A DNA stretch of 64,000 nt from an uncultured Alistipes sp. (GTDB lineage Bacteria > Bacteroidota > Bacteroidia > Bacteroidales > Rikenellaceae). The position numbers were made by a program, and so were the translations under genes. This document shows positions 20,903 to 30,212 of this stretch, piece after piece; position 1 is the stretch's first letter; every line of letters begins with the position of its first letter. The notes beneath the pieces were generated by a model. The model saw only the letters and a list, made by a program, of their open reading frames with translations. It was not told where the DNA came from and did not search any database. The stretch is from NCBI GenBank assembly GCA_949286165.1, contig CASDZK010000022.1:1-64000 (forward strand). The letters are read 5' to 3'.

Positions 20903-22906
20903 TTATTCCGCCGCATCGATAATTTTTATCTTTTCTATCGCCACAGCAATCTCTTCTTTCGCCCGGGCAATTTTATGGTTCACGTCATCGATCATGGCTT
21001 GCGCATTTTTGCTCTTGGCAAAGAAACCGATATTATTTTCCCAAAGGGTAATGTCGTTTTCCAATTGTTTCACTTTGTTATACAACCGATCCCGCTCGCT
21101 GAATATCTTCTTTTCCGCATTCGTTCCCTTGATATAATGCATTTTTTCCCGGAAACGCTCAATCTTCCGTTCTTTATCTCCACTGCGCAAAGTATCGAAC
21201 AATGAATCTATCAACTTGCGATACTCTTTCTGCAACGCATCTTTTTCTTTCATCGGCACAAATCCGATTTCAGACCAACGCCGCTGGTAAGCCTTCAAAG
21301 CCTCAAAACCATCTTCCGCCGCCAATACGTCAAACTCGGCAAGTTCTGCCAACAACGCACGTTTCTGGGCCAAATTATCTTCGTACTTCTGGTCCAGTCC
21401 GGCATAGTATTCGCTTTTACGAGCAAAAAAAGTATCGCAAGCGGCCCGAAATCGTTTCCAAACCGCTTCCGACTGCTTGCGTGGCACGGCGCCGATCTCT
21501 TTCCATTGTTTCTGTAATGCTAACAATTCTTCCGTACTTTTTTTCCACTCGGAACTTTGCGCAATGGCTTCCGCGCTGATACACAAAGAAATTTTGGCTT
21601 GCAGATTATTATCCATTTCTTCTTTCATGTTCAGATAGAAACGGCGTTTGATATCGAAAAAACGGTCGCAAATGCTTCGGAACCGTTCGTAAATCTTATT
21701 ATTGTCTTTTTTCGGAGCGAATCCGATGTTTTTCCATAATTTCTGTATCTCGATAAGCTCTTCCGAAGCTTTCTCCCATCCTTTTCGAGTAGTCGGTTCC
21801 GAAACGACCAACGCCTCCGCCCGTTCGCACAAAGCCGTTTTCAACTCCAGATTTCTTTTCTGTTCCTCTTTGATTTGATCGAAATATTCCTGATGCCGTT
21901 TATTGATTTGAGAGCTGGCATTTTTAAACCGGTCCCACAACTGTTCTTTATATTCAAGGGCTACCGGCCCGATTTCCCGCCATTCATCATGCAGTTTTTG
22001 CAACTTCCGAAACGAAACCGTGATATTTTTTTCCAACAGCAAGGCTTCCGCTTCCTCGCAAAGTCCTACCTTGGCCTCATAATTTTTTTTCAGGTCCAAA
22101 TCCCGAAGTTCCTTATTGATTTTTATGAAGTTATAAAAATTCTCTACGTGCAGATGATAGGTCTCCCACAAATCCTTTACCTGATTTTTGGGAACGGGCC
22201 CGGACTCTTTCCATCGGTTTTGCAGTTCACGAAACACATTGAAAGTATGATTCAATGTTTCTCCGCCGTTTACCAAATTTTTCAGTTCTTCGATGATTCG
22301 AAGTTTGGTTTGATAATTTTCTTCTTTTTCCTTTTCCGCATTCTGCATATAAACGTCTCTTTGCGTGCGGTAAATACCGAAAAGACGTTTCAATTCCGCT
22401 TCATACGGATCGGAATCTGCAACAAATGGCTCGCTTTCCTCATGCGTCTCATAAAATTTTTTTCGCAAAGCGTCCATTTCATTCCTGTGTATCTTATAAA
22501 ATGCCACTTTTATCGCATCGACATCCTTGCGAATCGTTTGAATGGCTTTCGTTTCGATCAGCTCTTTCAACAAGGCAATCAACTGTTCCTTATTTTGTCC
22601 CGCCAATTTCAATGCAGAAAGGGCAGTGCCACCCGTCTCGGAATCATCAGGCATCGACTCGCCCTCTTCTTCATTTTCCGAAACACTTTCCAAACCCAGT
22701 CCTGCCCGGTCTGCATCCAACAAAGCGTCTTCTTCGGAAAAATCGACATACGAACCGGACATTTCTTCTTCCGCTCCCGAAATAGAAGAAACGGCATTCG
22801 AAGAAATAGGAGACAAAGTATCTTCAACGGAATCGTTGAATTGTTCTTCTTGAACAGGATTATTCAAACCAGTAGTTTCCATACGGTTAAAATTATGAGA
22901 TTGCAA
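20903..22906 (-). CDS. DUF349 repeat protein
   Basis: A 667-residue, highly charged, helical protein. After an acidic low-complexity N-terminus (about 1-95) come about five DUF349 units of 70-75 residues. Each contains a W(K/R/S)EIGxVP-type motif (WKESGPVP, WREIGPVA, WKNIGFAP, WKEIGAVP, WSEIGFVP) followed by a long helix. The C-terminal part is coiled coil with an Ala/Ile-rich end. No enzymatic motif is seen; DUF349 proteins have no assigned reaction. It is the first gene of the operon with pyrG and yidC. Either ATG 22906 or the in-frame ATG at 22882 could be the start; the -7 box at 22926-22933 leaves leaders of about 14 or 38 nt respectively. Confidence 0.85.
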   Translation of the reverse strand: MQSHNFNRMETTGLNNPVQEEQFNDSVEDTLSPISSNAVSSISGAEEEMSGSYVDFSEEDALLDADRAGLGLESVSENEEEGESMPDDSETGGTALSALKLAGQNKEQLIALLKELIETKAIQTIRKDVDAIKVAFYKIHRNEMDALRKKFYETHEESEPFVADSDPYEAELKRLFGIYRTQRDVYMQNAEKEKEENYQTKLRIIEELKNLVNGGETLNHTFNVFRELQNRWKESGPVPKNQVKDLWETYHLHVENFYNFIKINKELRDLDLKKNYEAKVGLCEEAEALLLEKNITVSFRKLQKLHDEWREIGPVALEYKEQLWDRFKNASSQINKRHQEYFDQIKEEQKRNLELKTALCERAEALVVSEPTTRKGWEKASEELIEIQKLWKNIGFAPKKDNNKIYERFRSICDRFFDIKRRFYLNMKEEMDNNLQAKISLCISAEAIAQSSEWKKSTEELLALQKQWKEIGAVPRKQSEAVWKRFRAACDTFFARKSEYYAGLDQKYEDNLAQKRALLAELAEFDVLAAEDGFEALKAYQRRWSEIGFVPMKEKDALQKEYRKLIDSLFDTLRSGDKERKIERFREKMHYIKGTNAEKKIFSERDRLYNKVKQLENDITLWENNIGFFAKSKNAQAMIDDVNHKIARAKEEIAVAIEKIKIIDAAE

Positions 22907-22925
22907 ATTATGATTTAGTAATTGG

Positions 22926-22933
22926 CAAAGGTA
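22926..22933 (-). promoter_or_regulatory. -7 promoter element for DUF349-pyrG-yidC
   Basis: TACCTTTG on the minus strand matches TAnnTTTG just upstream of the DUF349 gene. No clear -33 box is visible. Confidence 0.5.
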
Positions 22934-23083
22934 GTAATCTTTTTCGTAAAAGGAAGCGTATACCGGTAAAATTTGGCCTTAGCGGGCGGTCTGTTCAACT
23001 TTTCTGAAAGGTACAAACTTTCGCAAAGGAAACAACGGATAAACGCCTGCCGAATATTCACTGATTTATTCTCGATTTTTTTA

Positions 23084-23091
23084 TATCTTCG
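23084..23091 (+). promoter_or_regulatory. Possible -7 element for the CPBP protease gene
   Basis: TATCTTCG, one mismatch from TAnnTTTG, 26 bp before the ATG at 23118. The intergenic region 22907-23117 carries the two divergent promoters. Confidence 0.35.
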
Positions 23092-23117
23092 TTCATTCAA
23101 TTATTCGAAAGATTTTC

Positions 23118-24116
23118 ATGGAAAACGACAACACGTCCCCTAAATATCCGGGATTTAAGGATATTTTGCTTTTTTTAGGCGCATTCATTTTTGCACATTT
23201 CGTATCGGCAGGAGTGTTGCTATTGTACAATGTTTTCAAACGCATAACCGGACATCCGATTGAAAATCTGTTCGAATTTACCGATTTGCAGTTGGCGATT
23301 TCTTATCTGTTGACTTTTGGTATTATCATACTTTTATGCCTTTTATACCGGAAAAACACTCTTTCTCAAGGAGAAAATAAAAACAAACTGCGAGTCAAAT
23401 TCGGAAAATTTTCCCCAATACTCGTATTGTGGGGATATTTATTGATTCTGGCTATCGGAGTATTGATCGACCCTCTGGGTATGGTTTTCCCCGAAAGCCT
23501 GAAACATTTGTATAAAATGACAGACGGTGCCAGCACCTACATGATGCTGACGATGGTCATTTTCGCTCCCGTGCTGGAAGAAATTCTTTTCCGGGGAATC
23601 GTACAAGGCGACCTGACCAATCGTTACCGGGCGGGAGGAGCCATATTTATCGCTTCCTTACTGTTCGGCCTTGTCCATATGCAAATACTGCAATCGATCA
23701 ACGCTTTTTTCGCAGGATTGGTCATGGGACTCATTTATTACCGGTCGGGATCTTTATGGTGCGTTATTTTAATCCATATGCTCAACAATGCCCTGTCCAT
23801 CGTACTGGGATACGTATTGCCGGAAGAGCAGCGATTGACCCCTTTGAGAGACTTAATCGGCATAGATTGGCTATATTATACAATTTATGCCTTTGCGGCG
23901 GCGTTAACTATAATGATGATTGTAAAAATCATCCTGCTGAAAAACAATCCGAGCGAAAATATCCGGAAAGCCGAAATTTCGCCGGTCGAAGAAACGGATG
24001 CCTCGATCGATGAGATCCGGACAGAATTACCTGTCGAACAGACCGAAAAAAATGACAACCAAGCGAATGAAAATCTCTTCAAAAAACAAGAGAAACCGGA
24101 GGACACGCCTTTTTGA
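23118..24116 (+). CDS. CPBP family intramembrane metalloprotease (CAAX/Abi)
   Basis: A 332-residue multi-spanning membrane protein with about seven or eight hydrophobic helices and a charged, Glu-rich cytoplasmic tail from about residue 280. The Rce1/CPBP motifs are present: EEILFRG (Glu154, Glu155, Arg159), FGLVHM (His187) and HMLNNA near residue 225. These form the metal and catalytic site inside the membrane. In bacteria such proteins act in peptide processing, bacteriocin immunity or envelope stress; the substrate cannot be told here. It is divergent from the DUF349 operon and separated from the next gene by a likely promoter. Confidence 0.9.
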   Translation: MENDNTSPKYPGFKDILLFLGAFIFAHFVSAGVLLLYNVFKRITGHPIENLFEFTDLQLAISYLLTFGIIILLCLLYRKNTLSQGENKNKLRVKFGKFSPILVLWGYLLILAIGVLIDPLGMVFPESLKHLYKMTDGASTYMMLTMVIFAPVLEEILFRGIVQGDLTNRYRAGGAIFIASLLFGLVHMQILQSINAFFAGLVMGLIYYRSGSLWCVILIHMLNNALSIVLGYVLPEEQRLTPLRDLIGIDWLYYTIYAFAAALTIMMIVKIILLKNNPSENIRKAEISPVEETDASIDEIRTELPVEQTEKNDNQANENLFKKQEKPEDTPF

Positions 24117-24148
24117 AAAGGAAAGTTTTTTAGCATGAAATTTAATTA

Positions 24149-24156
24149 TAAATTTG
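24149..24156 (+). promoter_or_regulatory. -7 promoter element for the PPIase gene pair
   Basis: TAAATTTG, a full TAnnTTTG match, 54 bp before the ATG at 24211. No TTTG is found at the right spacing upstream. Confidence 0.5.
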
Positions 24157-24210
24157 CAATGATTTTACTTTTCTAAAATATAGATAGAGAAAATCTCTAA
24201 TCAAGACATA

Positions 24211-25125
24211 ATGAAATATTGTCCGATATCAATTATATTCAGCATATTGTTCTTCACGACAGGATGCAAGGAATTCAAGTTCATGTCATTTCAAAACGAC
24301 AACGAATTACTCGCCAGCGTCGGAGATAAAGAATTATATCTGGAAGACGTCAAATCCATCTTTACAAAGAACATGTCTCCGGAGGACAGTCTCGCTCTTT
24401 TGAACGCTCATGTAAACAGTTGGATCAAACGGACCATCAAATTGCAAGAGGCGGAAAAAATGTTCAAAGAGAAACAGGAAGATATCGAATTGTTGGTTCA
24501 GGATTACCGCAACGCCTTATTAACCTCGAAATACAACCAAGCGATCGCTTCCGTCGTCGATACGTCGATCACGAAAGAACAAATAAAAAACTACTACAAC
24601 GCCAATTTAGAGCAATTCCGGCTCGTGGGCCCCATCGTGAAAGCCCGAATCGTAGCTTTTCCTACGGCATACAGGCAACAAAAAAAGCTGAAAGAGATCA
24701 TGCTTTCCCAAAAAGAAGACGATTATTACGATCTTCAAGATTTAGTAAAAAAACAATCTTTTCAATACAAAGAGTTCAATACTTGGGTATATTTTAAAGA
24801 CGTTTTGGAAAACATTCCTTTCACAGATAAAGAGTTCGACTCGTTTTTATCTCAAAACAAATTTTATCAAGTAGGTAATGACGATATCGTTTATATGATG
24901 GTCATTCTCGATTATAAAAAAACGGGAAACTACATTCCGATGGAAATGGTAGAAAACACAATTCGTCGGGCTATCGTCAATAAACGTCTGACCGATCATA
25001 TTCATCAAGTCGATGACAGCATTTATCGCCAAGCGATGCAGGAACATCTCATTAAAATAAATGTAGATTCCGTCCTGATTCGTCCCGACACCGAAATTTC
25101 ACAAGATACAACAAACAACAAATAA
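24211..25125 (+). CDS. SurA/PpiD-like lipoprotein without a clear parvulin domain
   Basis: 304 residues. The signal ends in a lipobox (FFTTGC, Cys about residue 19), so this is a lipoprotein. The segment LASVGDKELYLEDVKSIF with the following helices resembles the N-terminal chaperone domain of SurA-type peptidyl-prolyl isomerases. The centre and C-terminus are helical and charged. I see no parvulin catalytic motif, so it may be a chaperone rather than an isomerase. It lies 9 bp upstream of a genuine parvulin-domain protein, and this pairing suggests joint work on outer-membrane protein folding. Confidence 0.72.
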   Translation: MKYCPISIIFSILFFTTGCKEFKFMSFQNDNELLASVGDKELYLEDVKSIFTKNMSPEDSLALLNAHVNSWIKRTIKLQEAEKMFKEKQEDIELLVQDYRNALLTSKYNQAIASVVDTSITKEQIKNYYNANLEQFRLVGPIVKARIVAFPTAYRQQKKLKEIMLSQKEDDYYDLQDLVKKQSFQYKEFNTWVYFKDVLENIPFTDKEFDSFLSQNKFYQVGNDDIVYMMVILDYKKTGNYIPMEMVENTIRRAIVNKRLTDHIHQVDDSIYRQAMQEHLIKINVDSVLIRPDTEISQDTTNNK

Positions 25126-25134
25126 GCATACATT

Positions 25135-26562
25135 ATGAGAGTAAATTATAAGAAAACGCTTCTGTTATGCATGACCGGACTATCTATTAGCGTTTTGCAC
25201 GCGCAAGAACACTTTCGGGATACGACAATCCAGTTGGGACAACAATACATAGCCGATCAAATCGTAGCCGTTGTAGGGAGTACAATGATTACTCTTTCAG
25301 ACATGGATTTGGCTCAACAAATGATCGAACAGAGCTATAAAGACCGGGGATATACGGGAGTAAGTTCCCAAGCCGAAGCACTGGAAGCCCTGTTGATTCA
25401 GAAAGTATTAGCTTCCCAAGCCGCAGTCGATTCTTTACCGATCAACCAGTCCGGAATAGACATCGAAGCGAAAAAACAAATGCAAAACATGGTTCAGGAC
25501 CTCGGAGGCATATCCCAAGTGGAAGCACTGACAAATACTCCCATTTACAATGTAGAGGATAATCTGAAAAAAAGATTGGAAACCCAGCAACTGGCTACTG
25601 CCATGCAAAATAAAATACAGGAAAACATTACCATCACGCCTGCAGAGGTAACCCGGTTGTACCGGAAAATGCCGAAAGACAGCCTGCCGATCATTCCTGA
25701 ACAGTTCATTTACGCACAAATCGCCAAAGTTCCGCCCAAAAACGACGATGTAGCCCGTATGAACGTAAAAGGAGAATTGCTGGCTCTTCGCGACCGCATC
25801 GTAAAAGGAGCCAATTTCGCAGCTTTAGCCCGGATGTATTCCGAAGATTATGCTTCTGCGGAAAGAGGAGGGGAAATGGATCCCATGCCCAAAGAAAATT
25901 TTACCCCCAATTTTGCAGACGCTTTAGTGCAGATGAAACCCGGCCAAATATCGGAAGTCATCGAAACGCCTTACGGATTCCACATTATCGAATTATTGGA
26001 CGTTCAAGGGAATTTGTATCACTGCCGTCACATCCTGATGAAAGTAAAATTTACGGCAGAACAAAAAGTGGAAGCGATTCAACAACTGGACAGCGCATTG
26101 AATCAAATCCGAGAAGGAAATCTTACCTTTGAAAAAGCAGTAGAACTATATTCTACAGACGAAAATAGCAAACAAAACAAAGGAGTGGTATTAAACACAT
26201 GGTACGAACGGTATGGCGGGGGCGCCCGCACGAAAACAAATCGTTTCAACAAAGAGGAACTGGGATATGAATACAATTATATCCAGCCGTTAAAAGAAGG
26301 AGAAATGTCTGAGGTTTTTCAAACAATCGACATGAATACGGGAGATGACATCATCAAATTTATCAAATTATTGAAAATTATCCCCTCGCATACGGCCAAT
26401 TTGCGGGAAGATTACGTCGCCTTGGAAGAACAAGCGTTAGAAATGAAAAAACAAGAAGCTTTCGACAAATGGATCGACAATAAAATCGGAGAAATGTATA
26501 TCCGTATCGAAGAACCTTATAGAAGTCTGATGGAAAAATACGCAGACAAATGGGTAAAATAA
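25135..26562 (+). CDS. Periplasmic peptidyl-prolyl isomerase, SurA-like
   Basis: 475 residues with a Sec signal peptide (ends near VLHAQ). An N-terminal chaperone domain (IADQIVAVVGSTMITLSDMD, SurA-like) is followed by two parvulin-type domains. The first, about 185-290, has ERGGEMDPM and the typical end ETPYGFHIIELL. The second, about 295-410, starts CRHILMKVKFTAEQ. It should isomerise prolyl bonds and escort outer-membrane proteins through the periplasm. It lies 9 bp behind the lipoprotein gene and 97 bp before the OstA-like gene, in a run of envelope-biogenesis genes. Confidence 0.9.
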   Translation: MRVNYKKTLLLCMTGLSISVLHAQEHFRDTTIQLGQQYIADQIVAVVGSTMITLSDMDLAQQMIEQSYKDRGYTGVSSQAEALEALLIQKVLASQAAVDSLPINQSGIDIEAKKQMQNMVQDLGGISQVEALTNTPIYNVEDNLKKRLETQQLATAMQNKIQENITITPAEVTRLYRKMPKDSLPIIPEQFIYAQIAKVPPKNDDVARMNVKGELLALRDRIVKGANFAALARMYSEDYASAERGGEMDPMPKENFTPNFADALVQMKPGQISEVIETPYGFHIIELLDVQGNLYHCRHILMKVKFTAEQKVEAIQQLDSALNQIREGNLTFEKAVELYSTDENSKQNKGVVLNTWYERYGGGARTKTNRFNKEELGYEYNYIQPLKEGEMSEVFQTIDMNTGDDIIKFIKLLKIIPSHTANLREDYVALEEQALEMKKQEAFDKWIDNKIGEMYIRIEEPYRSLMEKYADKWVK

Positions 26563-26601
26563 AAAGGGGCTGATTTTCATACGATAAAGCACAATAAAGA
26601 A

Positions 26602-26643
26602 ATTTTCGGTTTGTTGGTAAAAAAATGCTTGCAAACCGAAAAT
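26602..26643 (+). other. Perfect 12-bp stem-loop between the SurA-like and OstA-like genes
   Basis: ATTTTCGGTTTG (26602-26613) pairs with CAAACCGAAAAT (26632-26643) around an 18-nt loop. It ends 16 bp before the OstA-like start. The 3' side is not T-rich, so it is a weak terminator at best. It could instead be an mRNA stabiliser, a partial attenuator or a translation control element. Confidence 0.5.
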
Positions 26644-26659
26644 TCATATTCAAAAGAAA

Positions 26660-28744
26660 ATGAATCTCGATAAAAAGAAAATAACGGTATGGCTAATCTT
26701 GATTTGCTGTTTCATTTGTATCCAGGGAACAGGACAAGTCAAGGTATATTGGCGTAGCGACGGCAGTAAGATATTGGGAAGAGGAAGTGTCGTTCAATTG
26801 ACGGGCAATGTCGCCTTTTATCATAATGGCGCCGTCATTACTTGCGATACGGCCTATCGTTATGGAGAACAACGCATGGAAGGCCTCGGCCGGGTAATAA
26901 TCAATACAGATTCCACATTCATATACGGCGATCGGTTCACATACGACAGCGAAACGAATATAGCCCGTGTATATGCTCCATTGATAAAAACGATCGATAA
27001 AGATGCCGTTCTCTACACCCATAACATGCAGTTCAACACCCTAACGAATATCGGAAGTTATTTCGGAGGAGGCACCCTTTCTCAAAAAGACAACCTGATG
27101 GAATCCGAACGTGGAGACTATTATACGGGAACCCGTACGATTGTCCTGGTAGGGGATGTTTCCATGAAAAACGACGATTATGAAATAAAAACGGACTCGA
27201 TAGGATTCAATCTAAACACAGAGTTCGTCACTTTTTACGATCAAGCCGATATATGGAATAGTAAAGGAGAATTTTTACAGGCCAATAAAGGGACATACGA
27301 CCGAGAACTGGAACGTTATGATTTTTTCGACGAAGCTTACGTATTGACAAAAGAACAAGAAGTATGGGCCGATTCCATGCAATACAACAGCAAAACAGCG
27401 GAAGCCCTGCTCTGGAAAAACATTCAGATATTAGATACCGTACAAATGGCGATTTCGTTCGGAGACTTCGGACGCTATTGGGGAAATTACAAACGGGCCG
27501 TATTGACGGAAAACCCGTCGGTCATTACATACGATATCAACCAACCGGACAGTTCGTTTATTCGGGCGGACACGCTATTTCTAGCTCCGGCACTCGATTT
27601 CGTCCATCATCAAAAAACTCCTCCGATCGACTCTTTGCTGCATGCTCCCGTCAGTCTGATCGATTCGACAGATTTATCTCCTGCACTAGATTCATCAGCA
27701 ATTCCCCTTACAGCTATTGATTCTACAATCATCGATTCCTCCTCGGTTTCAAAAGAGGAACTACCGAACAAAAAAGAAAAATTCAAAAAAGAACGTGAAC
27801 GGAAGAAAATAAAAAAAGAGAAATCCAGAAAAAGGAACAAATCGAAAAAAATTCGATTTCGGGAAAAAATGTTGCTGCGGGATACTCTACAAAAAAATTT
27901 GCAGGCTATCGATTCTTTGGCAACAGATTCCCTCTCTGTCGACTCATCAGCCATTAATCTGCCCGTCCAAAACGATATTCCTCTTTATAAAACGGAACCG
28001 GATTCTTCGGATTATATTATACGAGGATTCCATAAGGTTAGAATATTCCGAGACAGCGTACAATCCGTATGCGATTCCTTGGTATTGATATCCATGGACT
28101 CTACGATGCGCATGTACGACAATCCGATCATTTGGAGCGATAACAGTCAAATTACAGCCGACAGTATCATCATGTTTACCCGAAATCAACAGCTGTTCCG
28201 AGCCGAACTCTACAATTTTCCGATCATGATACAGCAATTGAAACAAGATACGGCCCGCTACAACCAAATCCGGGGAAAATTCATGGAAGCATTTTTCAAA
28301 AAAAACGCATTGGACGTCATATATATCGACCAAAATGCGGAAACCCGTTTCTACAAAGAGACAGACAACAATATAGACGGACTTTTCGCGGCATTGTCGG
28401 GCAGTATGAAAATCACTTTTGCAGATTCTCAAATCGATCAGATTTATTGGTATCAAGATATTGCTACAGATTTATATCCGATCGATAAAATTCCTCCGAC
28501 ATTAGAACTGTTTCTAAAAGGGTTCGCATGGCATGAGCCGGAACGTCCCAAGAGCAGAGCCGAAGTATTCGACCGACCTATAAGAAACTCTTTCCGGGCT
28601 CAAGCTATTTTAATAGCACCGCCCACATTTCCCATCACTACAACTATCGATCGGGAAAAGGCAGAATTATTGAAAGCAGGAACATGGGAAGATAGGAATG
28701 AACCTTTGCCGCTCGATAAAAATACGTTAGTTATCGACTATTAA
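26660..28744 (+). CDS. OstA-like protein (LPS transport, LptA/LptD N-domain type)
   Basis: 694 residues with an N-terminal signal segment (ITVWLILICCFICIQGTGQ). Beta-jellyroll repeats of the OstA/LptA type are seen in two blocks. The first, about 28-310, has phrases such as GNVAFYHNGAVITCDTAYR and GDVSMKNDDYEIKTDSIGF; the second is about 440-640. Between them lies a low-complexity linker, with Asp/Ser-rich sequence flanking a very basic KKEKFKKERERKKIKKEK stretch near 375-395. The family is thought to carry lipopolysaccharide across the periplasm. The basic linker is unusual for a periplasmic protein and may be a disordered tether. Confidence 0.85.
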   Translation: MNLDKKKITVWLILICCFICIQGTGQVKVYWRSDGSKILGRGSVVQLTGNVAFYHNGAVITCDTAYRYGEQRMEGLGRVIINTDSTFIYGDRFTYDSETNIARVYAPLIKTIDKDAVLYTHNMQFNTLTNIGSYFGGGTLSQKDNLMESERGDYYTGTRTIVLVGDVSMKNDDYEIKTDSIGFNLNTEFVTFYDQADIWNSKGEFLQANKGTYDRELERYDFFDEAYVLTKEQEVWADSMQYNSKTAEALLWKNIQILDTVQMAISFGDFGRYWGNYKRAVLTENPSVITYDINQPDSSFIRADTLFLAPALDFVHHQKTPPIDSLLHAPVSLIDSTDLSPALDSSAIPLTAIDSTIIDSSSVSKEELPNKKEKFKKERERKKIKKEKSRKRNKSKKIRFREKMLLRDTLQKNLQAIDSLATDSLSVDSSAINLPVQNDIPLYKTEPDSSDYIIRGFHKVRIFRDSVQSVCDSLVLISMDSTMRMYDNPIIWSDNSQITADSIIMFTRNQQLFRAELYNFPIMIQQLKQDTARYNQIRGKFMEAFFKKNALDVIYIDQNAETRFYKETDNNIDGLFAALSGSMKITFADSQIDQIYWYQDIATDLYPIDKIPPTLELFLKGFAWHEPERPKSRAEVFDRPIRNSFRAQAILIAPPTFPITTTIDREKAELLKAGTWEDRNEPLPLDKNTLVIDY

Positions 28745-28774
28745 TACAATGTGTTGTAATAAACTGTAAACCGA

Positions 28775-30184
28775 ATGAACATCCGCAAAATAACGGCATT
28801 ATTACTTCTTGTTAACCTATTCTCGTCTCAAACGGCACACGCCCAAAAAGAAAAAGGATTGGAAACAATCACATTATCGTCCATTCAAGCTCAAACGGTC
28901 TATCTGGCCAGCGATCTGATGCGAGGACGAGAAGCCGGAACTTCCGATGCCGCACGTACAGCCGAATACCTGGCTTCCCAGTTCTGCAGTTTAGGATTGA
29001 CACCGTATGTAAAGAATGCCGAAGGTATTCTGGAACGTTATATGCAACCGTTCGCAGCCGTCCGCGCTTCTGAATTCAGCAGCCGGTTATCCATACAAAA
29101 CGATGCGGGCGTGAGCATCGCTTTTACGGAAGGCATCGATTATCAAATATCCGGAAAGCCTACTTTCAATGGTGTATTGTCAGGGAAAGCGGTGGCATAC
29201 GATTCCTTAGCCGACCATCGTGGACAATTCGTATATTATCAAGGTACACCCTCCGAACAAACCGTTTCTAAACTGAAAGTTCAAGGAGCCATCGCTTTAT
29301 TCGTTTATGATTCGCTGTTCTGGGAACAAAATACCGAGAAAAAGGCATTCCAATATCATTACAACGAACCGATATACGAGGGATTTTCCCCACGAGAAAC
29401 ATTCAGCGATACGAAACTTGTGCCGGACGGAACATCCCGAATTCCATTCGTACAAATCCAGATATCCAAAGAAATCTTATTCCTGTTAAAAAAGAGCTGT
29501 TGTGACATTACCTTACCCTTGTCCTGCAAAAGGGAACGGGTATTTCTTCGAAACGTATTGGGCGTATTGAAAGGAGAAAAAAACGATGAATACGTCGTCA
29601 TAGGTTCTCATTTCGACCATCTCGGCATACAGAACGGTTATATATACAACGGAGCCGACGACAATGCCAGCGGAACAGTCGCCGTATTGCAAATCGCCAA
29701 AGCATTCGTAGCCTCCGGCATAAAACCTCAACGAACCGTCATTTTCGCACTTTGGGACGGCGAAGAGTATGGATTACTGGGATCACGATATTTTACCCGT
29801 ACTTGTGATATTTTGAACCAAATCAAAGGTTACATGAACTTCGACATGATCGGGCGGAATCACGATGAAAATGTTCCCGAAAGCGTAGTTTTCTTTTACA
29901 CAGCCAATTATCCTAAGTATGAACAATGGATGAAAAAATACATCAGACATTACAACCTTTCCTTAAAACCAATCTATAAACCATGGGATAATCCTGTCGG
30001 CGGCAGCGATAATGCATCGTTTGCAGAGCACGGGATTCCCATCGTATGGTATCATACGGACGGACATCCGGATTATCATCAACCCGGCGACCATGCAGAA
30101 AAAATCAACTGGTCCAAAATGATCGACATCATTCGGTCCGCTTACTTGATTTTTTTCGACATGGCCCAAGAGGAAAACGAATAA
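28775..30184 (+). CDS. Exported M28 family metallopeptidase
   Basis: 469 residues with a Sec signal peptide (LLLVNLFSSQTAHAQ). A PA-domain insert lies at about 110-240. The M28 zinc-aminopeptidase core from about 255 shows GSHFDHLG, GADDNASGT, the catalytic DGEEYGLLGS, FDMIGR and the final metal His in HTDGHPDYHQPGD. All five metal-ligand positions appear intact. It probably trims peptides in the periplasm or outside the cell. It lies 30 bp behind the OstA-like gene. Confidence 0.93.
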   Translation: MNIRKITALLLLVNLFSSQTAHAQKEKGLETITLSSIQAQTVYLASDLMRGREAGTSDAARTAEYLASQFCSLGLTPYVKNAEGILERYMQPFAAVRASEFSSRLSIQNDAGVSIAFTEGIDYQISGKPTFNGVLSGKAVAYDSLADHRGQFVYYQGTPSEQTVSKLKVQGAIALFVYDSLFWEQNTEKKAFQYHYNEPIYEGFSPRETFSDTKLVPDGTSRIPFVQIQISKEILFLLKKSCCDITLPLSCKRERVFLRNVLGVLKGEKNDEYVVIGSHFDHLGIQNGYIYNGADDNASGTVAVLQIAKAFVASGIKPQRTVIFALWDGEEYGLLGSRYFTRTCDILNQIKGYMNFDMIGRNHDENVPESVVFFYTANYPKYEQWMKKYIRHYNLSLKPIYKPWDNPVGGSDNASFAEHGIPIVWYHTDGHPDYHQPGDHAEKINWSKMIDIIRSAYLIFFDMAQEENE

Positions 30185-30212
30185 TCAATTTCAAACGACA
30201 AGATATTTTCAT

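Noticed and set aside
21875-22918. A 347-codon plus-strand frame opposite the DUF349 gene
   Set aside because: Phe/Ile/Arg-rich translation generated by the Lys/Glu-rich DUF349 codons; no start signals.
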